From Bacteroidota bacterium (GTDB lineage Bacteria; Bacteroidota; Bacteroidia; Flavobacteriales; Flavobacteriaceae), in assembly GCA_023434025.1 (NCBI GenBank), contig JAEYTL010000031.1:1-64000 (forward strand): DNA of 64,000 nt, written 5' to 3'. Position numbers and translations under genes: made by a program. The notes under the pieces are model-generated. The model ran no database searches. It saw only the letters and a list, made by a program, of their open reading frames with translations, and had not been told where the DNA came from. Positions 7,920-16,840 of the stretch are shown piece by piece. The stretch's first letter is position 1. Each line of letters opens with the position of its first letter.

Positions 7920-8252
7920 AATCCTATTCTTTCACTTATATTCAATACGTTGATTACCTGAGCAATGGTAATTGGCTGAACTATTTCCGGTAGTTTGAAC
8001 TTAATCTAGGATGCGTTACACAGTTTTTCGGATGTACTTTCACTACTGTTTAGTCAGGTAGCTCAAATTATCATGTCGAAAAGCCTTTATCAGTCTACTT
8101 TTGGTTATAAAAGAGCCCAATTGATTGAGGCATTTATCAAAGCTTCTTCTTTAAATGAAGAAGTACTTTATGAAAAATTCAACATCAACCATGTACATAT
8201 TCAACCGGAATTTCAAAAAGTGGAAACGAAAGATTTTATTGTACAGAATTAG
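7920..8252 (+). pseudogene. Decayed cation diffusion facilitator (CzcD-like) gene
   Basis: One frame reads as a CDF-family metal efflux protein. From 7941 it gives FNTLIT-stop-AMVIG-stop-TISGSLNLI-stop-DALHSFSDVLSLLFSQVA, the conserved first helices, then TFGYKRAQLIEAFIKASS. It then jumps straight to the family's C-terminus (YEKFNINHVHIQPEF) and ends at TAG 8250-8252. In-frame stops are at 7959, 7977 and 8007. The middle of the protein, including four or so helices, is deleted. Translation from the ATG at 8073 would give a 59-residue relic. Intact CDF proteins are about 300 residues. Confidence 0.8.
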
Positions 8253-8397
8253 TTTTTTGTTAATTCCGTAACAGACTCAATTTCGCTAAATGCTTTCAAT
8301 TGACTGACGGAATTTACATTTTTGTATTTCCTAAAATAAAATTTCAATAAAAATATTATTTAGAATTTATCGTATAAAAGTAAATCAACCCAAACCA

Positions 8398-8493
8398 TTA
8401 TTTTACTTTTTAATAGAAAAGTAAAATAACAACCTTTACTATTTTACTTTTCTGTATATTTGTATAATAACAAACGTTTTCATTTTACTTTTT
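8398..8493 (+). promoter_or_regulatory. Promoter of the Fic gene with operator-like repeats
   Basis: A 13-bp perfect inverted repeat (8398-8410 and 8417-8429, spacer TAATAG) is built from TTATTTTACTTTT. The same half-site (ATTTTACTTTT) recurs at 8441-8451 and at 8482-8492, the last touching the start codon. A -7 element TATATTTG lies at 8455-8462. The sites bracket the promoter as expected for repression, most simply by the winged-helix part of Fic itself. Confidence 0.65.
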
Positions 8494-8494
8494 T

Positions 8495-9619
8495 ATGCAA
8501 CATTTTTCATCGGGTCAAATTGTTAATCAAGGCTATTATAAAAGTTTTCAACCGAGTTTTATCAATAGAAATTGGGAAGTTAATGATATGAGTGTTTTAC
8601 AATTATTAAGTAAAGCAGATAGACAACTTGGGCGGTTAGATATGTATTCTGAATATGTAAACATTGATTTATTTATTCAAATGCACATTGCTAAAGAAGC
8701 CATTCAATCCTCCAAAATAGAAGGAACACAAACCAATATTGAAGAAGCATTTTTGTCTAAAGAAGAAATTAGTACCGAAAAAAGAAACGATTGGGAAGAA
8801 GTGCAAAATTATATTGCTGCCATGAATGAAGCAGTTAAAATGCTGCACACATTACCGTTCTCTTCACGCTTAATTAAGCAAACGCATAAAATTTTGTTAC
8901 AAGGAGTAAGAGGTGAGCATAAAATGCCGGGTGAATTTAGAACTAGTCAAAACTGGATTGGAGGAGCAAGTATTAGCGACGCTGTTTTTATACCACCGAT
9001 TCATAATTCTATTGCAGAATTAATGTCGGATATTGAAAAATTTGCCAATGATGAATTAAATCCTTTACCGGATTTGATGAAAATTGCATTGATTCATTAT
9101 CAATTTGAAACCATTCATCCCTTTTTAGATGGCAATGGTAGGGTAGGAAGGTTAATAATAACTCTATACTTAGTAAACAAAGGAATTTTAAAACAACCTA
9201 TTTTATATTTATCCGACTTTTTTGAACGAAATCGTCAGTTATATTATGATAATTTGATGCGTGCCAGAACACACAATGATATTAATCAATGGCTCAAATT
9301 TTTTTTAATAGGCGTAATAGAAACTGCTCAGAGCGGAGTACATACTTTTGATGCTATTTTACAATTGCAGAAAATTATTGACAGCAAGTTAAAAAACATA
9401 GGAAGTCGAAGCGGTGATGCCTATAAAGTAATGGATTATTTATATACCAAACCTATAATTGACGCACAAAAAGTTAGCATCATTACTGGTAAATCAGCAA
9501 GACCATCTTATAATTTAATTGCATTATTAGAAGAATTAGAAATAATTAAAGAAATAACCGGTGGACAAAGAGGAAAAATTTACACTTTTAAAGATTATAT
9601 AGACTTATTTAAAAAATAA
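8495..9619 (+). CDS. Fic-family AMPylase with C-terminal winged helix
   Basis: A 374-residue protein carrying the complete Fic active site HPFLDGNGRVGR at 208-219, so it is predicted to transfer AMP (or another nucleotide part) to a protein hydroxyl. An N-terminal inhibitory helix motif SSKIEG at 72-77 matches S/TxxxE/N, placing it among self-inhibited (class II) Fic proteins. The last 75 residues look like a winged helix (AQKVSIITGKSARPSYNLIALLEELEIIKEI), as in many Fic proteins that bind their own promoter. The target is unknown. Tex begins two bases after its stop codon. Confidence 0.9.
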   Translation: MQHFSSGQIVNQGYYKSFQPSFINRNWEVNDMSVLQLLSKADRQLGRLDMYSEYVNIDLFIQMHIAKEAIQSSKIEGTQTNIEEAFLSKEEISTEKRNDWEEVQNYIAAMNEAVKMLHTLPFSSRLIKQTHKILLQGVRGEHKMPGEFRTSQNWIGGASISDAVFIPPIHNSIAELMSDIEKFANDELNPLPDLMKIALIHYQFETIHPFLDGNGRVGRLIITLYLVNKGILKQPILYLSDFFERNRQLYYDNLMRARTHNDINQWLKFFLIGVIETAQSGVHTFDAILQLQKIIDSKLKNIGSRSGDAYKVMDYLYTKPIIDAQKVSIITGKSARPSYNLIALLEELEIIKEITGGQRGKIYTFKDYIDLFKK

Positions 9620-9621
9620 CA

Positions 9622-11745
9622 ATGACCAACATCCAATTTATTCAAACGGCCACACAACTTCCCACCAAAGGAATTGAAAATACCATTAATCTATTAAATG
9701 AAGACTGCACCATTCCATTCATTTCCCGTTACCGAAAAGATCAAACCGGAAATTTGGATGAAGTGCAAATCGAACAGATTTTTAAACTCAACAAGCAATT
9801 TGAAGAAATCGTTAAACGAAAAGAATCCATTTTAAAATCGATTGATGAGCAAGGACAATTGTCGCCGGAATTAAAGTTGAAAATTGAAAATTCTTTCGAT
9901 TTACAAGAAATTGAAGATTATTATTTGCCCTACAAAAAAAAGAAAAAAACCAAAGCCGATGTAGCTCGAGAAAAAGGTTTGGAACCTTTAGCCAAAATCA
10001 TCATGGCTCAAAACAGCGATGATATTGAGTTGATTGCTTCCAGGCATTTGAATGATCAAGTTGCTGATGAAGATGAAGCATTGCAAGGTGCAAGAGACAT
10101 AATTGCCGAATGGATTAATGAAAACACGTTTATTCGAAAAAATATCCGACGGTTATTTCAACGAAAAGCGATTGTTTGTACCAAAGTAGTAAAAAGCAAA
10201 AAAGACGACGAAGCGGCTCAAAAATTCAATCAATATTTTGATTGGGCTGAGCCACTTTCAAAAACGCCATCGCACAGATTGTTGGCCATGTTGCGTGCCG
10301 AAGCCGAAGGTTTTGTAAAAATGAATATCGAAATTGAACCCGAAGAAGCTCTGGAATTCATCGAAAAGAATACGATTAAAAACAATAAAGAAACAGCATA
10401 TCAACTGAAATTAGCCATAAAAGATAGCTATAAGCGATTGCTCGAACCTGCTATCTCCAACGAAACTTTACAAGAATTTAAAACGAAAGCCGATGCGAAA
10501 GCCATTGACGTTTTTGCCCAAAATTTGAGTCAACTTTTGTTGGCTCCGCCTTTGGGTGAAAAGCGAATTATGGCTATCGATCCGGGTTATCGTTCGGGTT
10601 GTAAAGTAGTTTGCCTGGATGAAAAAGGTGATTTGCTCTACAACGAGACCATTTATCCACATCCGCCCCAAAACGAACATGCGATGGCGATGAAAAAAAT
10701 CCGTTCGATGGTGAATGCGTATAACATTGAAGCTATTTCAATTGGTAATGGAACGGCTAGTCGTGAAACGGAATTTTTCATCAAAAAGATTGCTTTTGAT
10801 AAACCGGTTCAGGTCTTTGTGGTTTCTGAAGCTGGAGCATCCGTTTATTCGGCTTCCAAAATTGCCCGGGATGAATTTCCGAATTATGATGTAACCGTTA
10901 GGGGTTCAGTTTCCATCGGAAGACGATTGGCCGACCCATTGGCTGAGTTGGTAAAAATTGATGCCAAATCCATCGGAGTGGGGCAATACCAACACGATGT
11001 TGATCAGACCAAGTTGAAAGAAGAACTAGACACGGTGGTGATGCGTTGTGTGAATTCGGTTGGTGTCAATTTGAATACCGCCAGTAAATCGTTGTTGAGT
11101 TATGTTTCGGGAATTGGTGAAAAAATGGCCGAAAATATTGTGAATTTCCGATCTGAAAACGGTCCGTTTGAAGATAGAAAACAGCTCAAAAAAGTACCAC
11201 GATTGGGTGAGAAAGCCTTTCAGCAAGCCGCGGCTTTTATCCGCATTCAAAACGGAAAAAATCCGTTGGATAATTCGGCTGTGCATCCGGAAGCCTATGC
11301 AATTGTGGAAAAAATGGCGAAAGATTTAAAAATTTCGTTAACCGATTTAATCGGAAATAAAGAAAAAATTGGGTTGATTAAACCCGAAAATTACACCAAC
11401 CAAACCATTGGAATTTTAGGGATCAAAGACATTTTAAAAGAACTGGAAAAACCCGGATTGGATCCGAGAAAGGCTGCCAAAGTTTTTGAATTTGACCCGA
11501 ATGTCAAAAAAATGTCCGATTTACGAACCGGAATGATTTTACCGGGAATTGTGAACAACATTACGGCATTTGGCTGTTTTGTGGATATTGGTTTGAAAGA
11601 AAGCGGTTTGGTTCACATTTCACAATTAAAAGAAGGTTTTGTTTCTGATGTGAATGAGGTGGTGAAGCTACATCAACACGTTCAGGTTAAAGTGGTTGAG
11701 GTGGATGAGGCGAGAAAACGGATTCAATTGACGATGGTTTTTTAA
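9622..11745 (+). CDS. tex: Tex-family RNA-binding transcription accessory protein
   Basis: A 707-residue protein of normal Tex length. In order: helical N-terminal domain (IPFISRYRKDQTGNLDEVQ), a YqgF/RNase H-like domain (IMAIDPGYRSGCKVVCLDEKG), tandem helix-hairpin-helix segments (LLSYVSGIGEKMAENIVNFR, FEDRKQLKKVPRLGEKAFQQAA) and a C-terminal S1 domain (GMILPGIVNNITAFGCFVDIG). Tex is a conserved nucleic-acid-binding protein tied to transcription and RNA decay. It starts two bases after the Fic gene, so it can be cotranscribed, though Tex is normally a stand-alone housekeeping gene. Confidence 0.95.
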   Translation: MTNIQFIQTATQLPTKGIENTINLLNEDCTIPFISRYRKDQTGNLDEVQIEQIFKLNKQFEEIVKRKESILKSIDEQGQLSPELKLKIENSFDLQEIEDYYLPYKKKKKTKADVAREKGLEPLAKIIMAQNSDDIELIASRHLNDQVADEDEALQGARDIIAEWINENTFIRKNIRRLFQRKAIVCTKVVKSKKDDEAAQKFNQYFDWAEPLSKTPSHRLLAMLRAEAEGFVKMNIEIEPEEALEFIEKNTIKNNKETAYQLKLAIKDSYKRLLEPAISNETLQEFKTKADAKAIDVFAQNLSQLLLAPPLGEKRIMAIDPGYRSGCKVVCLDEKGDLLYNETIYPHPPQNEHAMAMKKIRSMVNAYNIEAISIGNGTASRETEFFIKKIAFDKPVQVFVVSEAGASVYSASKIARDEFPNYDVTVRGSVSIGRRLADPLAELVKIDAKSIGVGQYQHDVDQTKLKEELDTVVMRCVNSVGVNLNTASKSLLSYVSGIGEKMAENIVNFRSENGPFEDRKQLKKVPRLGEKAFQQAAAFIRIQNGKNPLDNSAVHPEAYAIVEKMAKDLKISLTDLIGNKEKIGLIKPENYTNQTIGILGIKDILKELEKPGLDPRKAAKVFEFDPNVKKMSDLRTGMILPGIVNNITAFGCFVDIGLKESGLVHISQLKEGFVSDVNEVVKLHQHVQVKVVEVDEARKRIQLTMVF

Positions 11746-11967
11746 TCAAATGTGTAAAGTTTACCCATCATTTTACTTTTTTTACCCATTTTACCCCAAA
11801 ATATACTTTTTTATTGGCAAATTATATTCTTTCTCAATTAATATTAAATAATTGATTTTTAGTGATTTAATTTAATAATTGTTTGTTTTTCATTATAACT
11901 GACCTGATTTTTTATTTCGGCATTTTAATTGAACTGTATAAACCAAACAACCTAAAAAACTAAGATC

Positions 11968-12207
11968 ATGAAAAAGCTATTATTGAGTGTAATGTTATTA
12001 TCCGGAGTGATGGTATTTGCACAAGAAACAAAGAAGGAAGTAAAAAAAGTTGAAAAAACAGAGCAAATAACAACAATTACTCCTGAAAAGTCAGAGGAAG
12101 CTAAAAAAGCCAAAAAAGAAGCCAAAACGGCAGAGGCTCAAAAAGAGGCTGAGGTTCAAAAGACCACAGAAATCAAAGCCAAGAAAGAGGCGAGAAAAGA
12201 AGAATAA
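11968..12207 (+). CDS. Small secreted Lys/Glu-rich protein
   Basis: A 79-residue protein with a signal peptide (MKKLLLSVMLLSGVMVFAQ). The mature part is almost wholly lysine, glutamate, alanine and threonine, in EAKKAKKEAK-type repeats expected to form a charged helix. No domain is recognisable. A strong terminator follows at 12236. It has its own 220-bp upstream gap and appears monocistronic. Similar low-complexity periplasmic proteins are frequent in flavobacteria and have no assigned function. Confidence 0.7.
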   Translation: MKKLLLSVMLLSGVMVFAQETKKEVKKVEKTEQITTITPEKSEEAKKAKKEAKTAEAQKEAEVQKTTEIKAKKEARKEE

Positions 12208-12235
12208 AATAATTAACCTTCATATATATTTGTTG

Positions 12236-12268
12236 AGTCATCGGGAGTTTATCCCGGTGACTTTTTTT
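12236..12268 (+). terminator. Rho-independent terminator of the Lys/Glu-rich gene
   Basis: AGTCATCGGGA pairs with TCCCGGTGACT (one wobble) around a 5-base loop and is followed by seven T. Confidence 0.85.
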
Positions 12269-12274
12269 ATAAAA

Positions 12275-12318
12275 AAATTCCAACTACAATCATTACTGAT
12301 GATTAGCAGTTGGAATTT
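12275..12318 (-). terminator. Terminator of tatA on the minus strand
   Basis: Arms 12275-12285 and 12308-12318 are perfectly complementary over 11 bp with an inner TGAT/ATCA stem. A T-run follows on the minus strand. It lies back to back with the plus-strand terminator, insulating two convergent genes. Confidence 0.8.
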
Positions 12319-12338
12319 TAGGCAGAATAACCAAAATA

Positions 12339-12533
12339 TTATTTTTGGTCTTCCTCTTTTTTATCAGCCGGCTGGTCTTCTTTAGCCGCATTTTTAAACT
12401 CTTTGATTCCGCTTCCTAATCCTTTCATTAATTCAGGAATTTTTTTCCCGCCAAACAGTAAAAGTAAAACCACAACAATCAAAATGATTTGCGGAACACC
12501 TACAACGCCTAAAAATATAGCTAATGCATTCAT
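12339..12533 (-). CDS. tatA: Twin-arginine translocase subunit TatA
   Basis: A 64-residue protein with one N-terminal membrane helix (VGVPQIILIVVVLLLLF), the conserved FGGKKIPELMKGLGSGIKEFKNA amphipathic helix and an acidic, charged tail. This is the TatA/E layout. TatA oligomers form the pore through which folded proteins leave the cytoplasm. TatC is not in the window. The gene is convergent with the small Lys/Glu-rich gene and divergent from the M23 peptidase gene, so it is probably transcribed alone. Confidence 0.92.
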   Translation of the reverse strand: MNALAIFLGVVGVPQIILIVVVLLLLFGGKKIPELMKGLGSGIKEFKNAAKEDQPADKKEEDQK

Positions 12534-12678
12534 AGTATCTAAATTGAGACTACAAAGGTAAAAATAAATTAGTGTAATTGTTCAGATTATAAGCAATTCT
12601 TAACTAAAAACTGTGCAAAAGAGGATTATATTTGTGCAAAACATGCAAACCGAACCTTTTCAAAGCAGCTTTAATTCC

Positions 12679-12686
12679 TATATTTG
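12679..12686 (+). promoter_or_regulatory. -7 promoter element before the M23 peptidase gene
   Basis: TATATTTG matches the Bacteroidota consensus TAnnTTTG and lies 18 bp before the ATG at 12704. The leader would be very short. Confidence 0.5.
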
Positions 12687-12703
12687 TATATTAAATTTTG
12701 AAC

Positions 12704-13573
12704 ATGTCTGCAAAAAGACTAAAAAGACAGCGGCTTAAAAAGCAATTGTTCACCAAAAACCGTTTGGTTATTTTGAATGAAGAGTCATTTGAAGAAATTT
12801 TTTCATTGAAGTTGAACCTGATGAATGTTTTTGTAGTAGTGACAGTTTCAGCTATTTTAATTATTTCAATCACAACCTATATTATTGCATTTACACCTTT
12901 ACGGGAATTTATTCCGGGTTATGCTTCCAATAAATTAAAAAAAGATGCAACTATTTTAGCTGTTAAATCAGACTCACTGGCATTGGAAGTAAAGAAAAAT
13001 GAGCTCTATATCCAATCGATAAAAAAAATTCTCACCGGCGATTTAGAATATGCCCGGTTTAATAAAGATTCACTTTTATCAAAAGAGAACATTGATATTT
13101 CTAAAGAAAAACTCAATGCTTCCGAAGAAGAAATAAAACTTCGGGAGCAAGTGGCTTTAGAGGATAAATACAATCTTTTTGAAAAAGCACAATCAAAAGT
13201 AAATTTGGTTTTATTCCCTCCGGTAAAAGGACATATAACCGAAAAATACAGTGCTGCCAACAAACATTTTGCAGTTGATATTGCCGTACCTAAAGACACC
13301 CCGATTAAATCCGTAGCTAACGGGACAGTTGTTTTTGCAGATTGGACTCCATCTGCAGGAAATGTGATTATTGTTAAACATGGAGATGCCATTTTATCGG
13401 TTTACAAGCATGCCGCTACTTTAACCAAAACGCAGGGAGACGTGGTGCGAACCGGTGAAGTTATTGGACTGGCAGGTTCTACCGGAAAAGAATCTACCGG
13501 AATTCATTTGCATTTCGAACTCTGGAAAGATGGATTCACAATTGATCCGACTCAATTTATTGATTTTGAATAA
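12704..13573 (+). CDS. Membrane-anchored M23-family peptidase
   Basis: A 289-residue protein with a basic cytoplasmic N-terminus, one membrane helix (about 38-66), a charged coiled-coil-like linker and a C-terminal M23/LytM domain. The zinc-ligand patterns HFAVDIA and HLHFEL are present, so it could be an active peptidoglycan endopeptidase acting in the periplasm. The family also includes cell-shape and division factors. The ATG at 12704 is preferred to a TTG two codons earlier. Its stop TAA shares a base with the ATG of the following GH3-like gene. Confidence 0.88.
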   Translation: MSAKRLKRQRLKKQLFTKNRLVILNEESFEEIFSLKLNLMNVFVVVTVSAILIISITTYIIAFTPLREFIPGYASNKLKKDATILAVKSDSLALEVKKNELYIQSIKKILTGDLEYARFNKDSLLSKENIDISKEKLNASEEEIKLREQVALEDKYNLFEKAQSKVNLVLFPPVKGHITEKYSAANKHFAVDIAVPKDTPIKSVANGTVVFADWTPSAGNVIIVKHGDAILSVYKHAATLTKTQGDVVRTGEVIGLAGSTGKESTGIHLHFELWKDGFTIDPTQFIDFE

Positions 13574-15063
13574 TGATGGGAATTAAAGTTTTTGCCGCTA
13601 AACTTTTAGCCAGGAAAGTATATAAAGAAACCCAACAATGGTCGTCAAAACCTGTCGAAACCCAACAAAAAGTCTTTCAAAACCTGATAGAAGATGCTTC
13701 TAAAACCAAATTTGGAAAAGACCATCACTTTGAACGGATAACGACGTTTGACGATTTTGCCCAACAAGTCCCTGTCCGTGATTATGAAGCATTACGATCC
13801 TATGTTGATTTGGTTGTTCAGGGAAAAGAAAATATTTTATGGAAGGGAAAACCGCTTTATTTTGCTAAAACTTCCGGAACCACATCGGGAGCAAAATATA
13901 TTCCGTTAACCAAAGAATCCATTCCGTTTCATATTCAGGCAGCCAGAAACGCTTTGTTAAGTTATATTTACGAAACTGGAAATGCTGATTTTGTAAACGG
14001 GAAAATGATTTTTTTACAGGGTAGTCCGATTTTAGAGGAAAAAAACGGAATCAAATTTGGCAGACTTTCCGGAATAGTTGCTCATTACGTACCGAAGTAT
14101 TTACTCAAAAACAGAATGCCATCGTGGGAAACGAATTGCATTGATGATTGGGAAACCAAAGTGAATGCTATTACACAGGAAACGGTTAAAGAAGATATGA
14201 CGGTTATTTCCGGTATTCCGGCATGGGTGCAAATGTATTTTGAAAAACTACACGAAAAATCAGGTAAAAAAGTAGGCAATCTGTTCAAGAATTTTAGTTT
14301 GTATGTATATGGCGGGGTGAATTTTGAGCCTTATCGGGCCAAATTTGAATATTTAATCGGGAGAAAAGTCGATTCGGTTGAATTATTTCCGGCTTCCGAA
14401 GGATTTTTTGCTTATCAGGACAAACAAAATGAAAAAGGTATGTTGCTTTTGTTGAATGCAGGCATATTCTATGAATTTATCAAAGCAGACGAATTTTTTA
14501 GCGAAAACCCCAAACGATACACCATTGGTGAAGTGGAACTGGGCGTAAATTATGCTTTGATAATTTCTACCAATGCCGGACTATGGGCGTATAACATTGG
14601 CGATACTATACAGTTTACATCACTCAAACCACATCGGGTAATTGTTTCCGGCAGAATTAAACATTTTATTTCTGCTTTTGGTGAGCATGTTATCGGGAAA
14701 GAAGTAGAACAAGCTATAAAAGAGGCGATGGAAGGAACTTTAGTCCGGATAAATGAATTTACGGTTGCTCCACAAATTAACCCTGAAACAGGATTACCTT
14801 ACCACGAATGGTTGATTGAGTTTGAAAATGAACCTGAAAACACAGAAGCTTTTGCTTTAAAAATTGATGCGGCTATGCGAAGACAAAATACCTATTATGA
14901 TGATTTGATAGTTGGGAAAGTTTTGCGAACCTTAGTTATTTCAAAAGTAGCACAGAATGGTTTTCAGGAGTATATGAAATCAATCGGAAAATTAGGAGGT
15001 CAAAACAAATTGCCGAGATTGAGTAATGACAGAACTATTGCGGATAATCTGAAAAGAGAATAG
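13573..15063 (+). CDS. GH3-like acyl-adenylating enzyme
   Basis: A 496-residue member of the GH3 branch of adenylate-forming enzymes. The ATP-binding loop AKTSGTTSGAKYIP is at 98-111. Later motifs YVYGGVNFEPYRAKFEYLIG and ELFPASEGFFAYQ are the family's acyl/ATP site. In plants GH3 proteins join amino acids to hormones; bacterial members are common in Bacteroidota and their substrates are unknown. Translation is coupled to the M23 peptidase gene by a one-base overlap, so the two probably form an operon. Confidence 0.85.
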   Translation: MMGIKVFAAKLLARKVYKETQQWSSKPVETQQKVFQNLIEDASKTKFGKDHHFERITTFDDFAQQVPVRDYEALRSYVDLVVQGKENILWKGKPLYFAKTSGTTSGAKYIPLTKESIPFHIQAARNALLSYIYETGNADFVNGKMIFLQGSPILEEKNGIKFGRLSGIVAHYVPKYLLKNRMPSWETNCIDDWETKVNAITQETVKEDMTVISGIPAWVQMYFEKLHEKSGKKVGNLFKNFSLYVYGGVNFEPYRAKFEYLIGRKVDSVELFPASEGFFAYQDKQNEKGMLLLLNAGIFYEFIKADEFFSENPKRYTIGEVELGVNYALIISTNAGLWAYNIGDTIQFTSLKPHRVIVSGRIKHFISAFGEHVIGKEVEQAIKEAMEGTLVRINEFTVAPQINPETGLPYHEWLIEFENEPENTEAFALKIDAAMRRQNTYYDDLIVGKVLRTLVISKVAQNGFQEYMKSIGKLGGQNKLPRLSNDRTIADNLKRE

Positions 15064-15142
15064 TTTTTACCTTTACAGTAAATCAGCATTAACAGATTAA
15101 AAAATAAAAAAACTACCTTTGCAGGTTAGAAAACAGAAATAA

Positions 15143-16834
15143 ATGAAAGAAATAAAAAACATATCCCGTTCAAGAGCACAGGAATCATCCGCAGCGATTG
15201 AGCGATTATATATTACGATGCGTCACTTGTTCAACCGCGGTTTTTACAAACCAATGGGTGTTTCGGGTGAAACATTACGAGAGGCTTTGTTGCAATTGCG
15301 ACCTGAAATTTATGGTTCTATCGCTGAAGAAAAAGTAGAATTAAATGGATTACTCTATGTAATTGAACGACTTCCCATTGGTATTGAGGAATGTCGTTAC
15401 ATCAATCTGACATCGGATGAAGGTTATTCTAAATCGCACTTTCAGGCCATTGTTCCTCCCAAAAGAAGACGGAACTGTTACCGTATCGATGAAGAGCAAA
15501 TGAATGTTGAAATTACCAGAGGGCGGTCAGATATCTATGATATACTGACCCACCTGACGTTTATTTTCATAGAATCGCATAAAATTAAAGACCGTGTTCT
15601 ATTAGATGAAAATCAGTTTGAAGTAACACGGGATTGGCAAAAAGTAGAGCACTATGTTTTGCAAGGAAAGAAGCTGTCCCAAATTGATAAAGAAAAAGCA
15701 ATTTCACATGCATCGAACGTGTTGGGAAGAAGTTTTTCGGAAGTATTAGATATTTATGATGCTTTCGGAACAACTGAAAAACCCGATCGTTTTTTACACA
15801 TTATTTATTGGCTGGGAAAAATTGCCATTGAAGAAGTAGTGGATAATAACAAAAGAACGATTACTTTCAGTCCGATTTTAAGAGAACGGCTCGGACACCA
15901 TATTCACGGAGAATTCTGGGCAACCCGAATTAAAGATGTTCTGAAAGAGAACGATCTTTTGGAACGCCCTATTCACATCATCAGTGCCAACATGCATAGT
16001 GTGATGAATTCTATTTTTGCGACGCATGTTTTAAAATCAAAATTCAAAGACAAGCCGGATTTCTTTATTTATGAAGAGCTCAGCAAATCCGGAGCAAATG
16101 AGTTGCGAAGTAAAGTAGAGGAATTTGCGTTGAAAAACGGAATGATTTCGCTGTTGGACACGTCGGGAACTAATATTGATGTACAGGTTTTTGACACAGC
16201 TCAAATCGATTTTGCTAAAACGGCTTTTCCAAAAGCTAAATTAGGCAAGCATCAGCCTGTTTTGATTGTGATGGATTACGCCTTTGGCGAACAGGCTTAT
16301 GAAACCATAGATGAGCTGTTAAAAGCGTATAAAGAAAACAACAACCAGACTTTTTTGAATGTAGAATCGGTTTCCATCATGGGTAAAGCAGGTATTCTGC
16401 AAGGCGGAAAAGGCGATATAATGATTCCGTCTGCCCATATTAACGAAGGGACGGGCGATAATTATCCGTTTCAAAACCAGCTATCCCCTAACATGTTTTA
16501 TGGCAATGATATTCCTGTTTTTGCCGGGCCGATGGTCACTGTTTTGGGAACGTCACTTCAAAACAAAGACCTGCTGAAGTTTTTCCATGAATCTACCTGG
16601 GGTGTTATCGGACTGGAAATGGAAGGAGCTTATTATCAAAAAGCGATACAATCGGCCTCTAAAATCAGAAAAAGCATACCGGAAGACGTAAAAGTGCGTT
16701 ATGCTTATTATGCTTCCGACAATCCGTTAGAAACAGGAAGCACACTGGCTTCAGGAGGATTGGGAACAACAGGGGTAAAGCCAACTTATTTAATTACCAT
16801 CAAAATATTAGAACAAATTTTTAATTCTAAATAA
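15143..16834 (+). CDS. Conserved Bacteroidota protein (DUF6909-like) with nucleosidase-like C-terminus
   Basis: A 563-residue cytoplasmic protein with no signal or membrane segment. The N-terminal 250 residues are helical and not recognised. The C-terminal third shows patterns like purine-nucleoside phosphorylases and AMP nucleosidases: VSIMGKAGILQGGKGDIMIPSAHINEGTGDNYPF (quoted in parts, about 407-440) and VIGLEMEGAYYQKA near 490. The GLEMEGA block matches the ribose-binding glutamate region of that fold. This suggests, without proof, a nucleotide-processing role. It is followed 7 bp later by the Wzz-like gene. Confidence 0.6.
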   Translation: MKEIKNISRSRAQESSAAIERLYITMRHLFNRGFYKPMGVSGETLREALLQLRPEIYGSIAEEKVELNGLLYVIERLPIGIEECRYINLTSDEGYSKSHFQAIVPPKRRRNCYRIDEEQMNVEITRGRSDIYDILTHLTFIFIESHKIKDRVLLDENQFEVTRDWQKVEHYVLQGKKLSQIDKEKAISHASNVLGRSFSEVLDIYDAFGTTEKPDRFLHIIYWLGKIAIEEVVDNNKRTITFSPILRERLGHHIHGEFWATRIKDVLKENDLLERPIHIISANMHSVMNSIFATHVLKSKFKDKPDFFIYEELSKSGANELRSKVEEFALKNGMISLLDTSGTNIDVQVFDTAQIDFAKTAFPKAKLGKHQPVLIVMDYAFGEQAYETIDELLKAYKENNNQTFLNVESVSIMGKAGILQGGKGDIMIPSAHINEGTGDNYPFQNQLSPNMFYGNDIPVFAGPMVTVLGTSLQNKDLLKFFHESTWGVIGLEMEGAYYQKAIQSASKIRKSIPEDVKVRYAYYASDNPLETGSTLASGGLGTTGVKPTYLITIKILEQIFNSK

Positions 16835-16840
16835 CAGATT

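Noticed and set aside
13006..13392. 128-codon minus-strand frame inside the M23 peptidase gene
   Set aside because: It covers the conserved M23 domain in antisense and has serine/threonine-rich shadow composition.
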